From assembly GCA_012518075.1 (NCBI GenBank), contig JAAYTG010000020.1, forward strand, positions 1 through 32,498: 32,498 bases of DNA. Direction: 5' to 3'. The notes under the pieces were generated by a model. It worked only from the letters and a program-made list of their open reading frames with translations, had not been told where the DNA came from and did no database searches. Below, one piece after another: positions 1 through 8,817 of the stretch. The first letter of the stretch is position 1; each line of letters opens with the position of its first letter. The DNA comes from Clostridiales bacterium (lineage in GTDB: Bacteria > Bacillota > Clostridia > Caldicoprobacterales > UBA3941). Position numbers and translations under genes: made by a program.

Positions 1-17
1 AAGGAGGTAGCCATCAT

Positions 18-1502
18 ATGGAATCACACAAATTAACTATACATGAGATTAAAGATCTGATAGATAATGGGAAACTTTCCATAGAAGAATTGGTAAAAGG
101 GGTTATCCAAAGGATTGGCAAGACCGAAGCTCAGATAAAGGCCTTTAATACCTTGGAGACTGAAAAGATCGTAGAAGAAGCTAGGGCTATAGATGATTTC
201 ATTTCTGAAGGTAAACCATTATCCAATCTAGCAGGAATACCCTTAGGAGTTCAAGATAATATCTCTACTCTTGGTATTAGGACTAGTTGTTCGTCCAGGA
301 TTATAGAGACCTTTATCCCTCCCTATGATGCCTCTGTTATTGGAAGGTTAAAGGAACACCACGCCATAATATTGGGCAAATTAAATATGGACGAATTTGG
401 AATAGGAGCTTCCACTGAAACTTCAGCTTTTGGACCAACAAGAAACCCTTGGAACTTACATAGGGTGGCAGGAGGAGCAGCAGGAGGAGCAGCGGCAGCT
501 GTTGCTGCGGATCAAGCTTTCTATGCCCTGGCATCAGATGCAGCAGGATGCTTAAGGCAACCTGCCGCTTTTTGTGGTGTAGTAGGATTGAAACCTACAT
601 ATGGCTTAGTATCACGATATGGACTTATAGCCAGTGCCCCATCCTTAGAACAGATAGGTTGTATTACCAAGGATGTAACTGATTGTGCCTATGTGTTGGA
701 GGAAATAGCATTCCATGATAAAAAAGATCCTACTTCTCCTAAGGCTTGTAGGTCTAAGTATACAAAGGGTATCATCGATGATATAAGAGGCCTGAAGATA
801 GGTATACCCAAAGAAATTTTTGATGAAAGCTGGGATCCGGATGTTCGTGATTCTATAAATGTAGCATTGGATATGTTTAAGCAATTGGGCGCTGACCTGG
901 TGGACATAACTTTACCCCACAGCAAATATGCAGCAGCAGCCCATTTTATCCTAATGACTTGTGAGGCTAGTAGCAATTTAGCACGCTACGATGGCATAAA
1001 GTATGGAACAAGGATAGGGGACGGTCATAGTTTGGAATCACTTTATATAAAAACAAGGTCACTGGGGTTTGGACAAGAAGTCAAAAGAAGAGTTATGCTG
1101 GGCAATCTTTTTCTAAATGCCAAGTATTACGATTCTTATTATAAAAAGGCCCTTAAAGTCAAAAGCCTATTAAGGAAGGATTTTAATGAGGCCTATAAAA
1201 AGTGCCATATTATATTAACCCCTACCACTCCTATATCTGCCTATAATTTTACTAGTGAGATAGATCAAGCTATGGAAACAAATCAGTCTCAGCGCTATAC
1301 TCTATTGGCAAATATGGCCGGTATTCCTGCTATAACTATCCCATGTGGCCTTAGCAATGACGGTTTGCCCATTGGGCTACAGTTGATGGCAGATCTATTT
1401 AATGAAAAAACTCTGATTAGGACGGCCTTTACCTTTGAGCACAATACCGACTATCATCTAAAAAAGCCCATGCAATTGGAGGTGGCCCAAAATGAGTTAT
1501 GA
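18..1502 (+). CDS. gatA: GatA-family amidotransferase subunit A, catalytic triad missing
   Basis: Full-length (494 aa) amidase-signature protein, clearly the A subunit of the Asp-tRNA(Asn)/Glu-tRNA(Gln) amidotransferase by length, by the C-terminal MAGIPAITIPCG / GLPIGLQLM blocks and by adjacency to gatB. In the family GatA hydrolyses glutamine and passes ammonia to GatB, using a Lys79-cisSer154-Ser178 triad (S. aureus numbering). Here the same positions read Gln79 (GVQDNI instead of the usual IKDNI), Ala154 (GGAAGGAA instead of GGSSGGSA) and Cys178 (ASDAAGCLRQPA instead of GSDTGGSIRQPA). The segment usually written NDxxT before NLAG also lacks its Asp (QSQRYT). The reading frame is intact and the rest of the fold is conserved, so this looks like a maintained pseudoenzyme rather than a decayed gene. 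The start is ATG with AAGGAGGT at 1-8. It overlaps gatB by 11 nt. GatA assignment is firm; loss of glutaminase activity is inference. Confidence 0.93.
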   Translation: MESHKLTIHEIKDLIDNGKLSIEELVKGVIQRIGKTEAQIKAFNTLETEKIVEEARAIDDFISEGKPLSNLAGIPLGVQDNISTLGIRTSCSSRIIETFIPPYDASVIGRLKEHHAIILGKLNMDEFGIGASTETSAFGPTRNPWNLHRVAGGAAGGAAAAVAADQAFYALASDAAGCLRQPAAFCGVVGLKPTYGLVSRYGLIASAPSLEQIGCITKDVTDCAYVLEEIAFHDKKDPTSPKACRSKYTKGIIDDIRGLKIGIPKEIFDESWDPDVRDSINVALDMFKQLGADLVDITLPHSKYAAAAHFILMTCEASSNLARYDGIKYGTRIGDGHSLESLYIKTRSLGFGQEVKRRVMLGNLFLNAKYYDSYYKKALKVKSLLRKDFNEAYKKCHIILTPTTPISAYNFTSEIDQAMETNQSQRYTLLANMAGIPAITIPCGLSNDGLPIGLQLMADLFNEKTLIRTAFTFEHNTDYHLKKPMQLEVAQNEL

Positions 1503-2946
1503 AACCGTGGTAGGGTTAGAGATTCATGTAGAACTAAAGACAAGATCTAAGATGTTTTGTGCTTGTACAACGGCCTTTGGAGGGCAGGCTAATAGTCAAT
1601 GTTGCCCTATATGTCTTGGCATACCGGGAGCCCTTGGGGTAATAAATGAAAAAGCTATTGAACTGGCCATTAAAACAGGTTTGGCCCTCAATTGTCATAT
1701 AAGTGAATATAATACCATGGATAGAAAGAATTATTTCTATCCGGACCTGCCAAAAGCCTATCAGAATACTCAACAATATCATCCTATATGCAGGAATGGC
1801 TACTTAGATGTGGATATAAATGGCAACAAGAAGCGAATTGGTATTACTAGAATCCACCTAGAAGAAGATGCTGGAAAATTGATACATGATAGTGAAAATT
1901 CATTATCTCTTATAGATTACAATAGAGCAGGGGTTCCTCTAATTGAGATTGTTACTGAGCCCCATATTGAGTCTGGGGAGGAAGCTGTAGCCTTTCTTGA
2001 AGAGCTACGTCGCATACTACTTTACCTGGATGTATCGGACTGTAAGATGCAGGAAGGATCCCTAAGATGTGATGTAAACCTATCTATCAGGCCACCAGGA
2101 CAGATTGAATTAGGGACTAGGACTGAGATGAAAAACCTTAATTCCTTTAGAGCAGTCCATAGGGCTATAAAGTATGAGGCTAAAAGGCAGTACCTTGCAG
2201 TTGAATCTGGAGAACATATACTGCAAGAGACCCGAAAATGGGACGATTTGAAGGGTGAAAGCATAGCCATGAGGGAGAAACAGGATGCCGATGATTATAG
2301 ATATTTTCAGGAGCCGGACCATATGCCGTTTATAGTAGATGACAACTTGCTGGATAAGATTAAGGCAAACATGCCGGAGCTTCCAAGACAGAAGAGGGAT
2401 AGGTTTGTATCAGAATACGGGCTTCCTTACTATGATGCCAATATACTTACGGCATCAAAAGCTATGGCTGACTTTTTTGAGATATGCCTAGAGCTATATG
2501 ATAAGAATAAAGGAACTAAATCTGCTAAGACCATAAGCAACTGGTTTATGGGAGACCTTATGAGGGTGATGAAGGAGCTAGGCGTGGAAATTGATGGGCT
2601 GAGACTTTCTCCTTCAGGACTGGTTCAGCTGTTGAAGCTGGTGGATGAGGGGATTATAAGCGGCTCAATAGCCAAGGAAGTATTTGATGATATGTGCAAA
2701 AGTGGGGAGGATCCTACTGAAATAGTTAAGAGGAAGGGGCTTAAACAGATATCCGATGTAGATGAGCTGAGAGGTATTGTAAGAGAAGTGATAGAGGAGA
2801 ACTCAAATTCCCTGGAGGATTACAAGGCTGGGAAAAAGAAGGCCTTTGGCTATCTAGTAGGTCAAACAATGAAGAAGACTAGGGGAAAGGCGAATCCTCA
2901 ATTGGTAAATAAGCTTCTCAAGGAAGAGATTACAAATCAACTATAG
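1492..2946 (+). CDS. gatB: Asp/Glu-tRNA amidotransferase subunit B
   Basis: 484 aa, the usual GatB length. GatB phosphorylates the side chain of Asp or Glu on misacylated tRNA and then amidates it with ammonia arriving from GatA, giving Asn-tRNA(Asn) or Gln-tRNA(Gln). Visible hallmarks are ETVVGLEIHVEL at the N terminus, the zinc-site cysteines CAC...CPIC (about residues 23-41), DRKNYFYPDLPKAYQ, GITRIHLEEDAGKL, DYNRAGVPLIEIVTEP, DDYRYFQEPD and the C-terminal YqeY-like tail ending TRGKANPQLV. Nothing looks degenerate, in contrast to the GatA encoded just upstream. The ATG lies inside the end of gatA and has its own GGAGGTGG (1478-1485), so the two are translationally coupled. The start agrees with the family N terminus. 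Confidence 0.97.
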   Translation: MSYETVVGLEIHVELKTRSKMFCACTTAFGGQANSQCCPICLGIPGALGVINEKAIELAIKTGLALNCHISEYNTMDRKNYFYPDLPKAYQNTQQYHPICRNGYLDVDINGNKKRIGITRIHLEEDAGKLIHDSENSLSLIDYNRAGVPLIEIVTEPHIESGEEAVAFLEELRRILLYLDVSDCKMQEGSLRCDVNLSIRPPGQIELGTRTEMKNLNSFRAVHRAIKYEAKRQYLAVESGEHILQETRKWDDLKGESIAMREKQDADDYRYFQEPDHMPFIVDDNLLDKIKANMPELPRQKRDRFVSEYGLPYYDANILTASKAMADFFEICLELYDKNKGTKSAKTISNWFMGDLMRVMKELGVEIDGLRLSPSGLVQLLKLVDEGIISGSIAKEVFDDMCKSGEDPTEIVKRKGLKQISDVDELRGIVREVIEENSNSLEDYKAGKKKAFGYLVGQTMKKTRGKANPQLVNKLLKEEITNQL

Positions 2947-3023
2947 GAGATTATGGACATTAGTGTTAAATATATCCCATACCAAGCTCCAATAGAAGTT
3001 AGTTAAAGTTTTTTATGACTGTA

Positions 3024-3038
3024 TCACTATTATAGTGA
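3024..3038. repeat. hyphenated palindrome TCACTAT-T-ATAGTGA
   Basis: A perfect 7-bp inverted repeat around one central base, lying about 80 bp after gatB and about 200 bp before the yicC promoter. Its size and symmetry resemble a dimeric regulator half-site pair, but no flanking promoter elements are clear. Confidence 0.5.
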
Positions 3039-3217
3039 CGGCGGGAAATAATCCATTGATAATAGAAAAGGGAAAAACTCGACTGTTGTTTGGAGAGCTT
3101 ATGAATTATATAAGGCTTTAAACTATGGAGTAAATTAATGAAGATTTAATAATTATAGTAAATATAGGATTATTCAGCCAGATGGGCAATTAGACTGATT
3201 CTTTTAGGAAAGACAAG

Positions 3218-3246
3218 TTTTAAACATTAAATATTTATGCTATAAT
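3218..3246 (+). promoter_or_regulatory. extended -10 promoter for the yicC-remA-gmk operon
   Basis: A perfect TATAAT at 3241-3246 is preceded by TGC, giving an extended -10 (TGnTATAAT). The -35 position (about 3218-3223, TTTTAA) is poor, which fits an extended -10 promoter. Transcription would begin near 3253, about 60 nt before the yicC start codon. Confidence 0.65.
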
Positions 3247-3312
3247 ACAAGAAAAGTCTTGTAGAATGGGTAAAGCAGGGAATACTGTTTAATGGTGGAG
3301 AGGAAGGAAGAC

Positions 3313-4191
3313 ATGGCAACGAGTATGACAGGATTTGGAAGAGCAAAGGTCGAACGGCAGGGTCTAGAGTTTGTCGTAGAAGTAAAGACCTTAAATCATA
3401 GATATTTAGATATTAATATGAGACTTCCAAAGCTTATAAGCTTTTTAGAAGAAGATGTGAGGAATTTAGTTCAGGACAGTTTGGATAGAGGCAGGGTAGA
3501 GATTTATATATCAACTTCCTCACAAACTAGTGATAGGATGGAAGTACAAATAAATAAGCCACTGGTAGAATCCTATGTGTCCTGCTTTGAAGATTTATCC
3601 AATAATTATGGGATAAAATCAGATATTTCTTTGTCCACCCTAGTGGGCATTCAGGATTTATTTATCCTTGTTGAGAAGGAACAGGATGAAGATCTAATAA
3701 AAGAAATTGTTTTAGATGCCTTGAGCAAGGCTGTGGACAAAGTTAAAGATATGCGGGCTAGGGAAGGGCAGAAGTTGGGAAAAGACATTATAATGCGTGG
3801 ACGTTTGATTGGAAATATGCTAAAATCTGTAGAGTCCAGATCGCCTTTAGTGGTGGAAGAATACAGATCAAAGCTAAAAAATAGGATTACAGAACTGGTT
3901 CAAACTACCGAGTTAGATGAAAACAGGTTCAACGCAGAGGTAATATTTTTTGCCGATAGGTCTAATATCACGGAGGAAATTGTTAGATTAAAAAGTCATT
4001 TAACACAATTGGAGGAGATATTGGAAAATGAAGGCTCTATAGGAAGAAAGTTAGATTTCTTGGTGCAGGAGATGAACAGGGAAGCCAACACAATAGGGGC
4101 AAAGGCTAACGACCTTATCATAACTAACCTAGTTGTAGACATCAAGAGCGAAATAGAAAAAATAAGAGAACAGGTTCAAAACATTGAGTGA
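3313..4191 (+). CDS. yicC: YicC/YloC family endoribonuclease
   Basis: 292 aa protein of the YicC/YloC family, members of which are reported endoribonucleases acting on RNA. The N-terminal MTGFGRA signature, [17 protein letters not shown] (about residues 22-38) and the C-terminal [21 protein letters not shown] block are typical. I place the start at ATG 3313, giving [11 protein letters not shown] with GAGAGGAAGG 6-7 nt upstream; an in-frame ATG at 3292 would add seven residues, but it has no ribosome site and the family begins close to SMTGFGR. It heads the yicC-remA-gmk-rpoZ-coaBC-priA cluster conserved in Firmicutes. The physiological RNA target cannot be told from the sequence. Confidence 0.93.
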   Translation: MATSMTGFGRAKVERQGLEFVVEVKTLNHRYLDINMRLPKLISFLEEDVRNLVQDSLDRGRVEIYISTSSQTSDRMEVQINKPLVESYVSCFEDLSNNYGIKSDISLSTLVGIQDLFILVEKEQDEDLIKEIVLDALSKAVDKVKDMRAREGQKLGKDIIMRGRLIGNMLKSVESRSPLVVEEYRSKLKNRITELVQTTELDENRFNAEVIFFADRSNITEEIVRLKSHLTQLEEILENEGSIGRKLDFLVQEMNREANTIGAKANDLIITNLVVDIKSEIEKIREQVQNIE

Positions 4192-4205
4192 AAGGCGGTA
4201 ACAGC

Positions 4206-4478
4206 ATGAATATAAAATTGATAAACATAGGATTTGGAAACATAGTTTCAGCTAATCGACTGGTAGCCATTGTAAGTCCCGAATCGGCACCAATCAAAAG
4301 AATTATACAAGACGCTAGAGATAGAGGTATGTTAATAGATGCAACATATGGAAGAAGAACCCGTGCAGTAATAATTACCGATAGTGATCATATAATACTA
4401 TCCGCCGTGCAGCCTGAAACTGTGGCCCATAGATTGAATGTAAAGGATAATCAAATATTAACTCTAGAAGAGGATTAA
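4206..4478 (+). CDS. remA: RemA-family DNA-binding regulator (DUF370)
   Basis: 90 aa, matching RemA (extracellular matrix regulator A), a small DNA-binding protein that in B. subtilis activates biofilm matrix and osmoprotection genes. Diagnostic segments are [26 protein letters not shown] at the N terminus (about residues 6-31) and [15 protein letters not shown] in the middle. The start is ATG 4206 with AAAGGCGG at 4192-4199; an earlier in-frame ATG at 4188 overlaps yicC and lacks a ribosome site. The stop overlaps an ATG of the next frame (TAATG), so remA and gmk are coupled. In Clostridia the targets of this protein are not defined, so the regulatory role is by family only. Confidence 0.93.
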   Translation: MNIKLINIGFGNIVSANRLVAIVSPESAPIKRIIQDARDRGMLIDATYGRRTRAVIITDSDHIILSAVQPETVAHRLNVKDNQILTLEED

Positions 4479-4492
4479 TGGGGGAACAAAAC

Positions 4493-5110
4493 ATGGGAAA
4501 AAGAGGGTTATTAATTGTAATATCAGGACCCTCTGGTGCGGGAAAGGGAACAGTATGTCAGGAATATTTAAAGAATCATCCTGAAACGTTACTGTCAGTT
4601 TCTATGACCACCCGTTCGCCGCGAAGAGGGGAAAAGGATGGGGTAAATTATTTCTTTACAGATGTACCTGCCTTTGAGCGATTGATCAAAAAAGGAGGTT
4701 TTTTGGAGTACGCAAAGGTTTATGATAACTATTACGGTACTCCAAAGAGCTTTGTAGAAGAAAATTTAATGGCAGGTCGAGATCTTATATTAGAGATAGA
4801 TATACAAGGCGCTTTGAAGGTAAAAGAACAATACGCTGAAGGTGTTTTTATCTTTATCATGCCCCCTACCATGGAGGAATTGAAAAGAAGAATCCAAGGT
4901 CGGGGAACCGAAACCCAGGAAGAGCTGTTGAAACGCTTCGAAAGTTCTTTTCAGGAAGTTAATTATATAAGCCATTATAACTATTTAGTCATAAATGATA
5001 ATGTAGAAGAGACGGCAAAAAGGATAGAGGCTATTGTCATAGCCGAGAAATGCAGGGTGGAACGAAATAAAGATTTTTATAATCAGGTTACAGGGAGGTA
5101 TAGAAAATGA
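4493..5110 (+). CDS. gmk: guanylate kinase
   Basis: About 205 aa, the usual size. It phosphorylates GMP to GDP with ATP and is essential for guanine nucleotide and (p)ppGpp balance. The P-loop GPSGAGKGTV sits near residue 10, followed by the GMP-binding TTRSPRRGEKDGVNYFF and EYAKVYDNYYGTP, and DLILEIDIQGALKVK. Two starts are possible: ATG 4478, overlapping the remA stop, or ATG 4493, which has GGGGGA about 8 nt upstream. I prefer 4493 because MGKRGLLIVISGPSG fits the family. The 3' end overlaps rpoZ by 4 nt. Confidence 0.95.
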   Translation: MGKRGLLIVISGPSGAGKGTVCQEYLKNHPETLLSVSMTTRSPRRGEKDGVNYFFTDVPAFERLIKKGGFLEYAKVYDNYYGTPKSFVEENLMAGRDLILEIDIQGALKVKEQYAEGVFIFIMPPTMEELKRRIQGRGTETQEELLKRFESSFQEVNYISHYNYLVINDNVEETAKRIEAIVIAEKCRVERNKDFYNQVTGRYRK

Positions 5111-5316
5111 TGATTTATCCATCCTTAGATGGGTTAATGAAAAGAACAGATAGCCGATATAATTTGGTAGTTCAGGTAGCCAAGAGAGCTAGACAGCTTG
5201 TGGATGGGGAGAAACCCTTTGTATCCGCTGATTCTGATAAACCGGTTACCATAGCTATCCACGAGGTAGATCAAGGCAAGATACATTATAGAAAAACTAA
5301 AGAAGGTATTAAATAA
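5107..5316 (+). CDS. rpoZ: RNA polymerase omega subunit
   Basis: 69 aa omega subunit, which clamps the beta-prime chain and helps RNA polymerase assembly. The YPSLDGLMKRTDSRYNLVVQ segment and VAKRARQL match the conserved helical core, and the IAIHEVDQGKI tail is typical of Firmicutes. The start is the first of two ATG codons with GGGAGGT at 5093-5099. It sits between gmk and coaBC with overlaps at both ends (4 nt with gmk, TAATG with coaBC), as in B. subtilis. Confidence 0.95.
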   Translation: MMIYPSLDGLMKRTDSRYNLVVQVAKRARQLVDGEKPFVSADSDKPVTIAIHEVDQGKIHYRKTKEGIK

Positions 5317-6515
5317 TGACTAGTAATTTTGAAAATAAAAACATTTTAATAGGAATATCAGGAGGGATTGCAGCCTATAAAATAGCTGATTTGACTAGTC
5401 GCTTAATTAAACTTGGGGCAAATATAAAAGTTGTAATGACCGACAACGCTACTAAATTTATCCATCCCCTAACCTTTGAGAGCCTTTCGGGTAATCAAGT
5501 GTACCATGACACCTTTCAAAGAACGGACCGGTGGGATATAGAGCATATAGCCCTAGCCAAATGGGCAGATCTCTTCCTAATCGCTCCAGCAACTGCAAAT
5601 GTTATTGGAAAGGCTGCTGGAGGCATAGCAGATGATCTATTGTCCACTACTATATTAGCTACTGAAGCCAAGACTATATTTGCTCCTGCCATGAACACTG
5701 TTATGTATCAAAAACCAGTTGTGCAAGACAATATCAATAAATTAAAAGGAATGGGCTATATTTTTATATCCCCTGGAAAGGGGAGGTTGGCCTGTGGTGA
5801 TTGGGGAGAGGGGAAACTGGCAGACCTAGACACCGTTATCCATTATATGGAAAACCAACTCTGTCCTGACAGGGATATGGAGGGTCTAAGAGTCCTGGTT
5901 ACTGCTGGGCCCACTTATGAGCCTATTGATCCAGTAAGATTCATTAGTAACCGTTCTTCAGGCAAAATGGGCTATGCTATTGCAGAGGAATGTATACAGA
6001 GGGGGGCTAAAGTGGATCTAGTAACGGGCCCGACCAATCTGTCTCCTCCTGCTGGAGCCTGTATATATAATATCAAGACAGCAGAAGAGATGTATGAGAC
6101 CGTACTAGAACTATATGAAAAGGCTAATCTTGTATTCAAGACTGCGGCAGTGGCAGACTATCGTGTTAAAGAAGTAGCATCAAACAAGATTAAAAAAGGT
6201 CAAGGGCCCATGACCTTAGAGTTGGTGCGTAACCCAGATATACTGCTGGAATTAGGTCAAAGGAAGGTAGAACAAATTCTCGTGGGTTTTGCTGCCGAAA
6301 CTGAGGAATTAGAGGAAAATGCTTTAACTAAGCTGCAGGATAAGAATCTTGATTTTATAGTAGGCAACGATGTGAGTACCGGTGAATCGGGTTTTCAAAG
6401 CGATAGCAATCAAGGCATTCTTTACTCTAGAGATGGGGGTTCAACCCATATTCCACTAATGAATAAAAGAGAATTTGCCCATAGGATAATCCATGAGATA
6501 ATTAAGCAGCTTTGA
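5316..6515 (+). CDS. coaBC: bifunctional phosphopantothenoylcysteine synthetase/decarboxylase
   Basis: 399 aa fused enzyme for two CoA steps: CTP-dependent joining of cysteine to 4'-phosphopantothenate (C-terminal CoaB) and FMN-dependent decarboxylation of the product (N-terminal CoaC). In CoaC the catalytic His77 (IEHIAL), the FMN-binding APATANVIGKAAGGIADD, the PAMN clamp motif and Cys160 (LACGDWGEG) are present. CoaB starts near residue 190 with VLVTAGPTYEPIDPVRFISN and has the catalytic KIKK lysine. Full length, no missing residues. Start overlaps the rpoZ stop. Confidence 0.96.
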   Translation: MTSNFENKNILIGISGGIAAYKIADLTSRLIKLGANIKVVMTDNATKFIHPLTFESLSGNQVYHDTFQRTDRWDIEHIALAKWADLFLIAPATANVIGKAAGGIADDLLSTTILATEAKTIFAPAMNTVMYQKPVVQDNINKLKGMGYIFISPGKGRLACGDWGEGKLADLDTVIHYMENQLCPDRDMEGLRVLVTAGPTYEPIDPVRFISNRSSGKMGYAIAEECIQRGAKVDLVTGPTNLSPPAGACIYNIKTAEEMYETVLELYEKANLVFKTAAVADYRVKEVASNKIKKGQGPMTLELVRNPDILLELGQRKVEQILVGFAAETEELEENALTKLQDKNLDFIVGNDVSTGESGFQSDSNQGILYSRDGGSTHIPLMNKREFAHRIIHEIIKQL

Positions 6516-6555
6516 TATTGAATAAGTCAAAATTACAGGGAGGTTGGGGGCAGCC

Positions 6556-8817
6556 GTGTCAGAGAAGCTATATGCTGGAATTATTATAGATCAGGCTCAT
6601 CCAGCCTTGGATAAGATATATCACTATATAATACCTAAGAATCTTATGGGCGAGATCCGGTTAGGAATGAGGGTCTTGGTTCCATTTGGGACAGGAAACA
6701 AGACTATAGAAGGATATGTTATGAGCCTGGATAAGGAGACCCAAGTACCCTATAGCAGGCTTAAAGTCATTAAGAAGCTAATGGATACTTTTCCTCTTAT
6801 TTTGCCAGGATTGATACCCCTTATCTGGTGGATGAAAAAGGAATACCACTGCTTTACTATAGAAGCTATCAGATGTTTTTTGCCGCCCGGTTTACGGAGC
6901 AATATTGGTAGCAAGGTAGAAAAGATAGTTTTCTTAAATGTGGAAAAAGATATCAACAAGAAGATAGCTGCTGTTGAAGCCAGGTCCAGGTATATGGCAG
7001 AGATCCTGAGGATTCTGGACCAGGAAGATGGGATCCCCCTGGCTGAGCTGGCTGACATGGCAGGAGGAGCACCTCTTTCCAGTTTTAAGAATCTTGAAAA
7101 AAGGGGCTGGATCCTTCTTAGTGAGCAGAAGGTCTACCGTAATCCTTGGGAACAACCTATCTCACTTGTTGAATCGAACATAGAGCTCACTAGTGAGCAA
7201 AAGATGGCCATCCATACCATTGGTCAAGGTATATCCAGGTCCCAAGGGAATTTTCTTCTTCATGGTGTAACGGGCAGTGGGAAGACCGAGGTTTATATGC
7301 ATTTGGTGGGAAAAACTCTTAGGAAACAGAAGCGAGCTATTATACTAGTTCCTGAAATATCCTTAACACCTCAAACAGTTGAGCATTTTAAAAGAAGATT
7401 TGGAGAAGAAGTGGCTATCCTCCATAGTAGACTCTCTTTAGGGGAAAGGTTTGATGAGTGGAGAAGGATTTATAATAGTGAAGCTAATATCGTAGTAGGT
7501 GCCAGATCAGCTATCTTTGCCCCTATAAAGAATCTGGGTCTGGTAATAATAGACGAAGCCCACGAGGACAGCTATAAATCTGAATCCAGTCCCCGCTATA
7601 ATACAATTGACCTGGCCGTCCAAAGATGTAAAGAACAGAAGGCTGTTTTGGTATTGGGTAGCGCTACACCTTCGTTAAATGATTTTTATTTAAGTGAGCA
7701 GAGACAATATACTAGGATATCCATGAATTATAGGATAGATAAGAAGCCACTACCGAAAGTGGAAGTGGTGGATATGCGGCTTGAGATTAAAAAAGGCAAT
7801 CGTAGCATCTTTAGCAAAAGACTATATGATGGACTTAGAGAAGTTTTATTTAATAGAGATCAAGCCATAATCCTACTCAATAGAAGGGGCTATGCTCAAT
7901 TTGTATCCTGCAGATCTTGTGGCTATGTAGTCAAGTGTAATAACTGCGACATATCTCTGACCTATCACTCTAAAAACAGAATTCTAAAATGCCATTATTG
8001 TGGCAATACTAAGCCCTACCCACGGGTATGTCCAGAATGTGAAAGCCTCTATATAAAGAACTTTGGGATTGGAACTCAGCGGGTGGAGCAAGAAATTAAT
8101 AAGCTTATACCATCAGCAAGAATTGTGAGGATGGATATGGATACTACCTCCACTAAAGGATCCCATCAAAAGATATTGGCTGCCTTTAGACGAAAGGAGT
8201 ATGACATTCTACTGGGTACTCAGATGGTGGCTAAAGGCCTTGATTTTCCTGATGTGACCCTGGTAGGTGTTATAGCTGCAGATACCTCTTTGAACCTTCC
8301 TGATTATCGTAGTAGTGAAAAAACATTCCAGCTTATAACCCAAGTAGCTGGCCGTGCAGGAAGGGGACAAAAGGAAGGAAGGGTTATAGTTCAGACTTAT
8401 CAACCTGAGCATTACGCTATACAATATGCATCCGGGCATGATTATAAAGGCTTTTATGATGAAGAGATCCAAATAAGGGAACAATTTATGTATCCACCAT
8501 TTTGCCATATTATTAGAATTCTGATAACTGGAGAAAATGAACGAGCTATCATAGATACGGCTATAGGGATAGAAAAGTGGCTAAGGCATAATTCAAATAT
8601 AGATGCAATAATAAAAGCTGGATTAATCGAACTAGGCACTTATCCAGCACCCCTGGAAAGGATAAAGAATAAGTATAGATGGCATGTTTTAATCCGTATC
8701 AGGAATGAAGGAATATTTAGGGAAAGATATCATGAAGCTGTGGATCAATGTTTAAAAGAATTCCAAAATATTTCTCACACCATAATGGTTGATTTCTATC
8801 CAAATAGTTTATTATAA
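6556..8817 (+). CDS. priA: primosomal replication restart helicase PriA
   Basis: About 753 aa superfamily 2 helicase that reloads the replisome at collapsed forks. Visible: N-terminal DNA-binding domain, Walker A GVTGSGKTEVYM (about residues 235-246), DEAH box IIDEAHEDSYK, and the eight-cysteine zinc region (CRSCG...CNNC...CHYCG...CPEC) inserted in helicase lobe 2, followed by GTQMVAKGLDFPDV and AGRAGRG. I use GTG 6556 (MSEKLYAGIIID); an in-frame TTG at 6544 sits directly against the GGGAGG and is too close for a ribosome site. It is the last gene of the yicC operon as judged by the 300-bp gap that follows. Confidence 0.95.
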   Translation: MSEKLYAGIIIDQAHPALDKIYHYIIPKNLMGEIRLGMRVLVPFGTGNKTIEGYVMSLDKETQVPYSRLKVIKKLMDTFPLILPGLIPLIWWMKKEYHCFTIEAIRCFLPPGLRSNIGSKVEKIVFLNVEKDINKKIAAVEARSRYMAEILRILDQEDGIPLAELADMAGGAPLSSFKNLEKRGWILLSEQKVYRNPWEQPISLVESNIELTSEQKMAIHTIGQGISRSQGNFLLHGVTGSGKTEVYMHLVGKTLRKQKRAIILVPEISLTPQTVEHFKRRFGEEVAILHSRLSLGERFDEWRRIYNSEANIVVGARSAIFAPIKNLGLVIIDEAHEDSYKSESSPRYNTIDLAVQRCKEQKAVLVLGSATPSLNDFYLSEQRQYTRISMNYRIDKKPLPKVEVVDMRLEIKKGNRSIFSKRLYDGLREVLFNRDQAIILLNRRGYAQFVSCRSCGYVVKCNNCDISLTYHSKNRILKCHYCGNTKPYPRVCPECESLYIKNFGIGTQRVEQEINKLIPSARIVRMDMDTTSTKGSHQKILAAFRRKEYDILLGTQMVAKGLDFPDVTLVGVIAADTSLNLPDYRSSEKTFQLITQVAGRAGRGQKEGRVIVQTYQPEHYAIQYASGHDYKGFYDEEIQIREQFMYPPFCHIIRILITGENERAIIDTAIGIEKWLRHNSNIDAIIKAGLIELGTYPAPLERIKNKYRWHVLIRIRNEGIFRERYHEAVDQCLKEFQNISHTIMVDFYPNSLL

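Larger units (their letters stand above)
2947..3312. other. 366-bp gap between gatB and yicC
   Basis: No convincing gene. It contains a 15-bp hyphenated palindrome at 3024-3038, a weak AT-rich hairpin with one bulge (AGCTTAT/ATAAGGCT, 3096-3117) and the yicC promoter near 3241. No classical terminator follows gatB. A 42-codon open stretch (about 2996-3124) has no ATG or ribosome site and no recognised motif. Confidence 0.6.

Noticed and set aside
337-976. Minus-strand open frames inside gatA
   Set aside because: Shadows of the real gene; low-complexity or no ribosome site.
18-1502. gatA as a pseudogene
   Set aside because: No frameshift or stop; full length, with a good ribosome site and coupling to gatB. 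Substitutions are concentrated at the active site rather than spread at random.
2996-3127. 42-codon open frame after gatB
   Set aside because: Begins after a stop with no ATG or ribosome site, and the product matches no family I know; probably chance.
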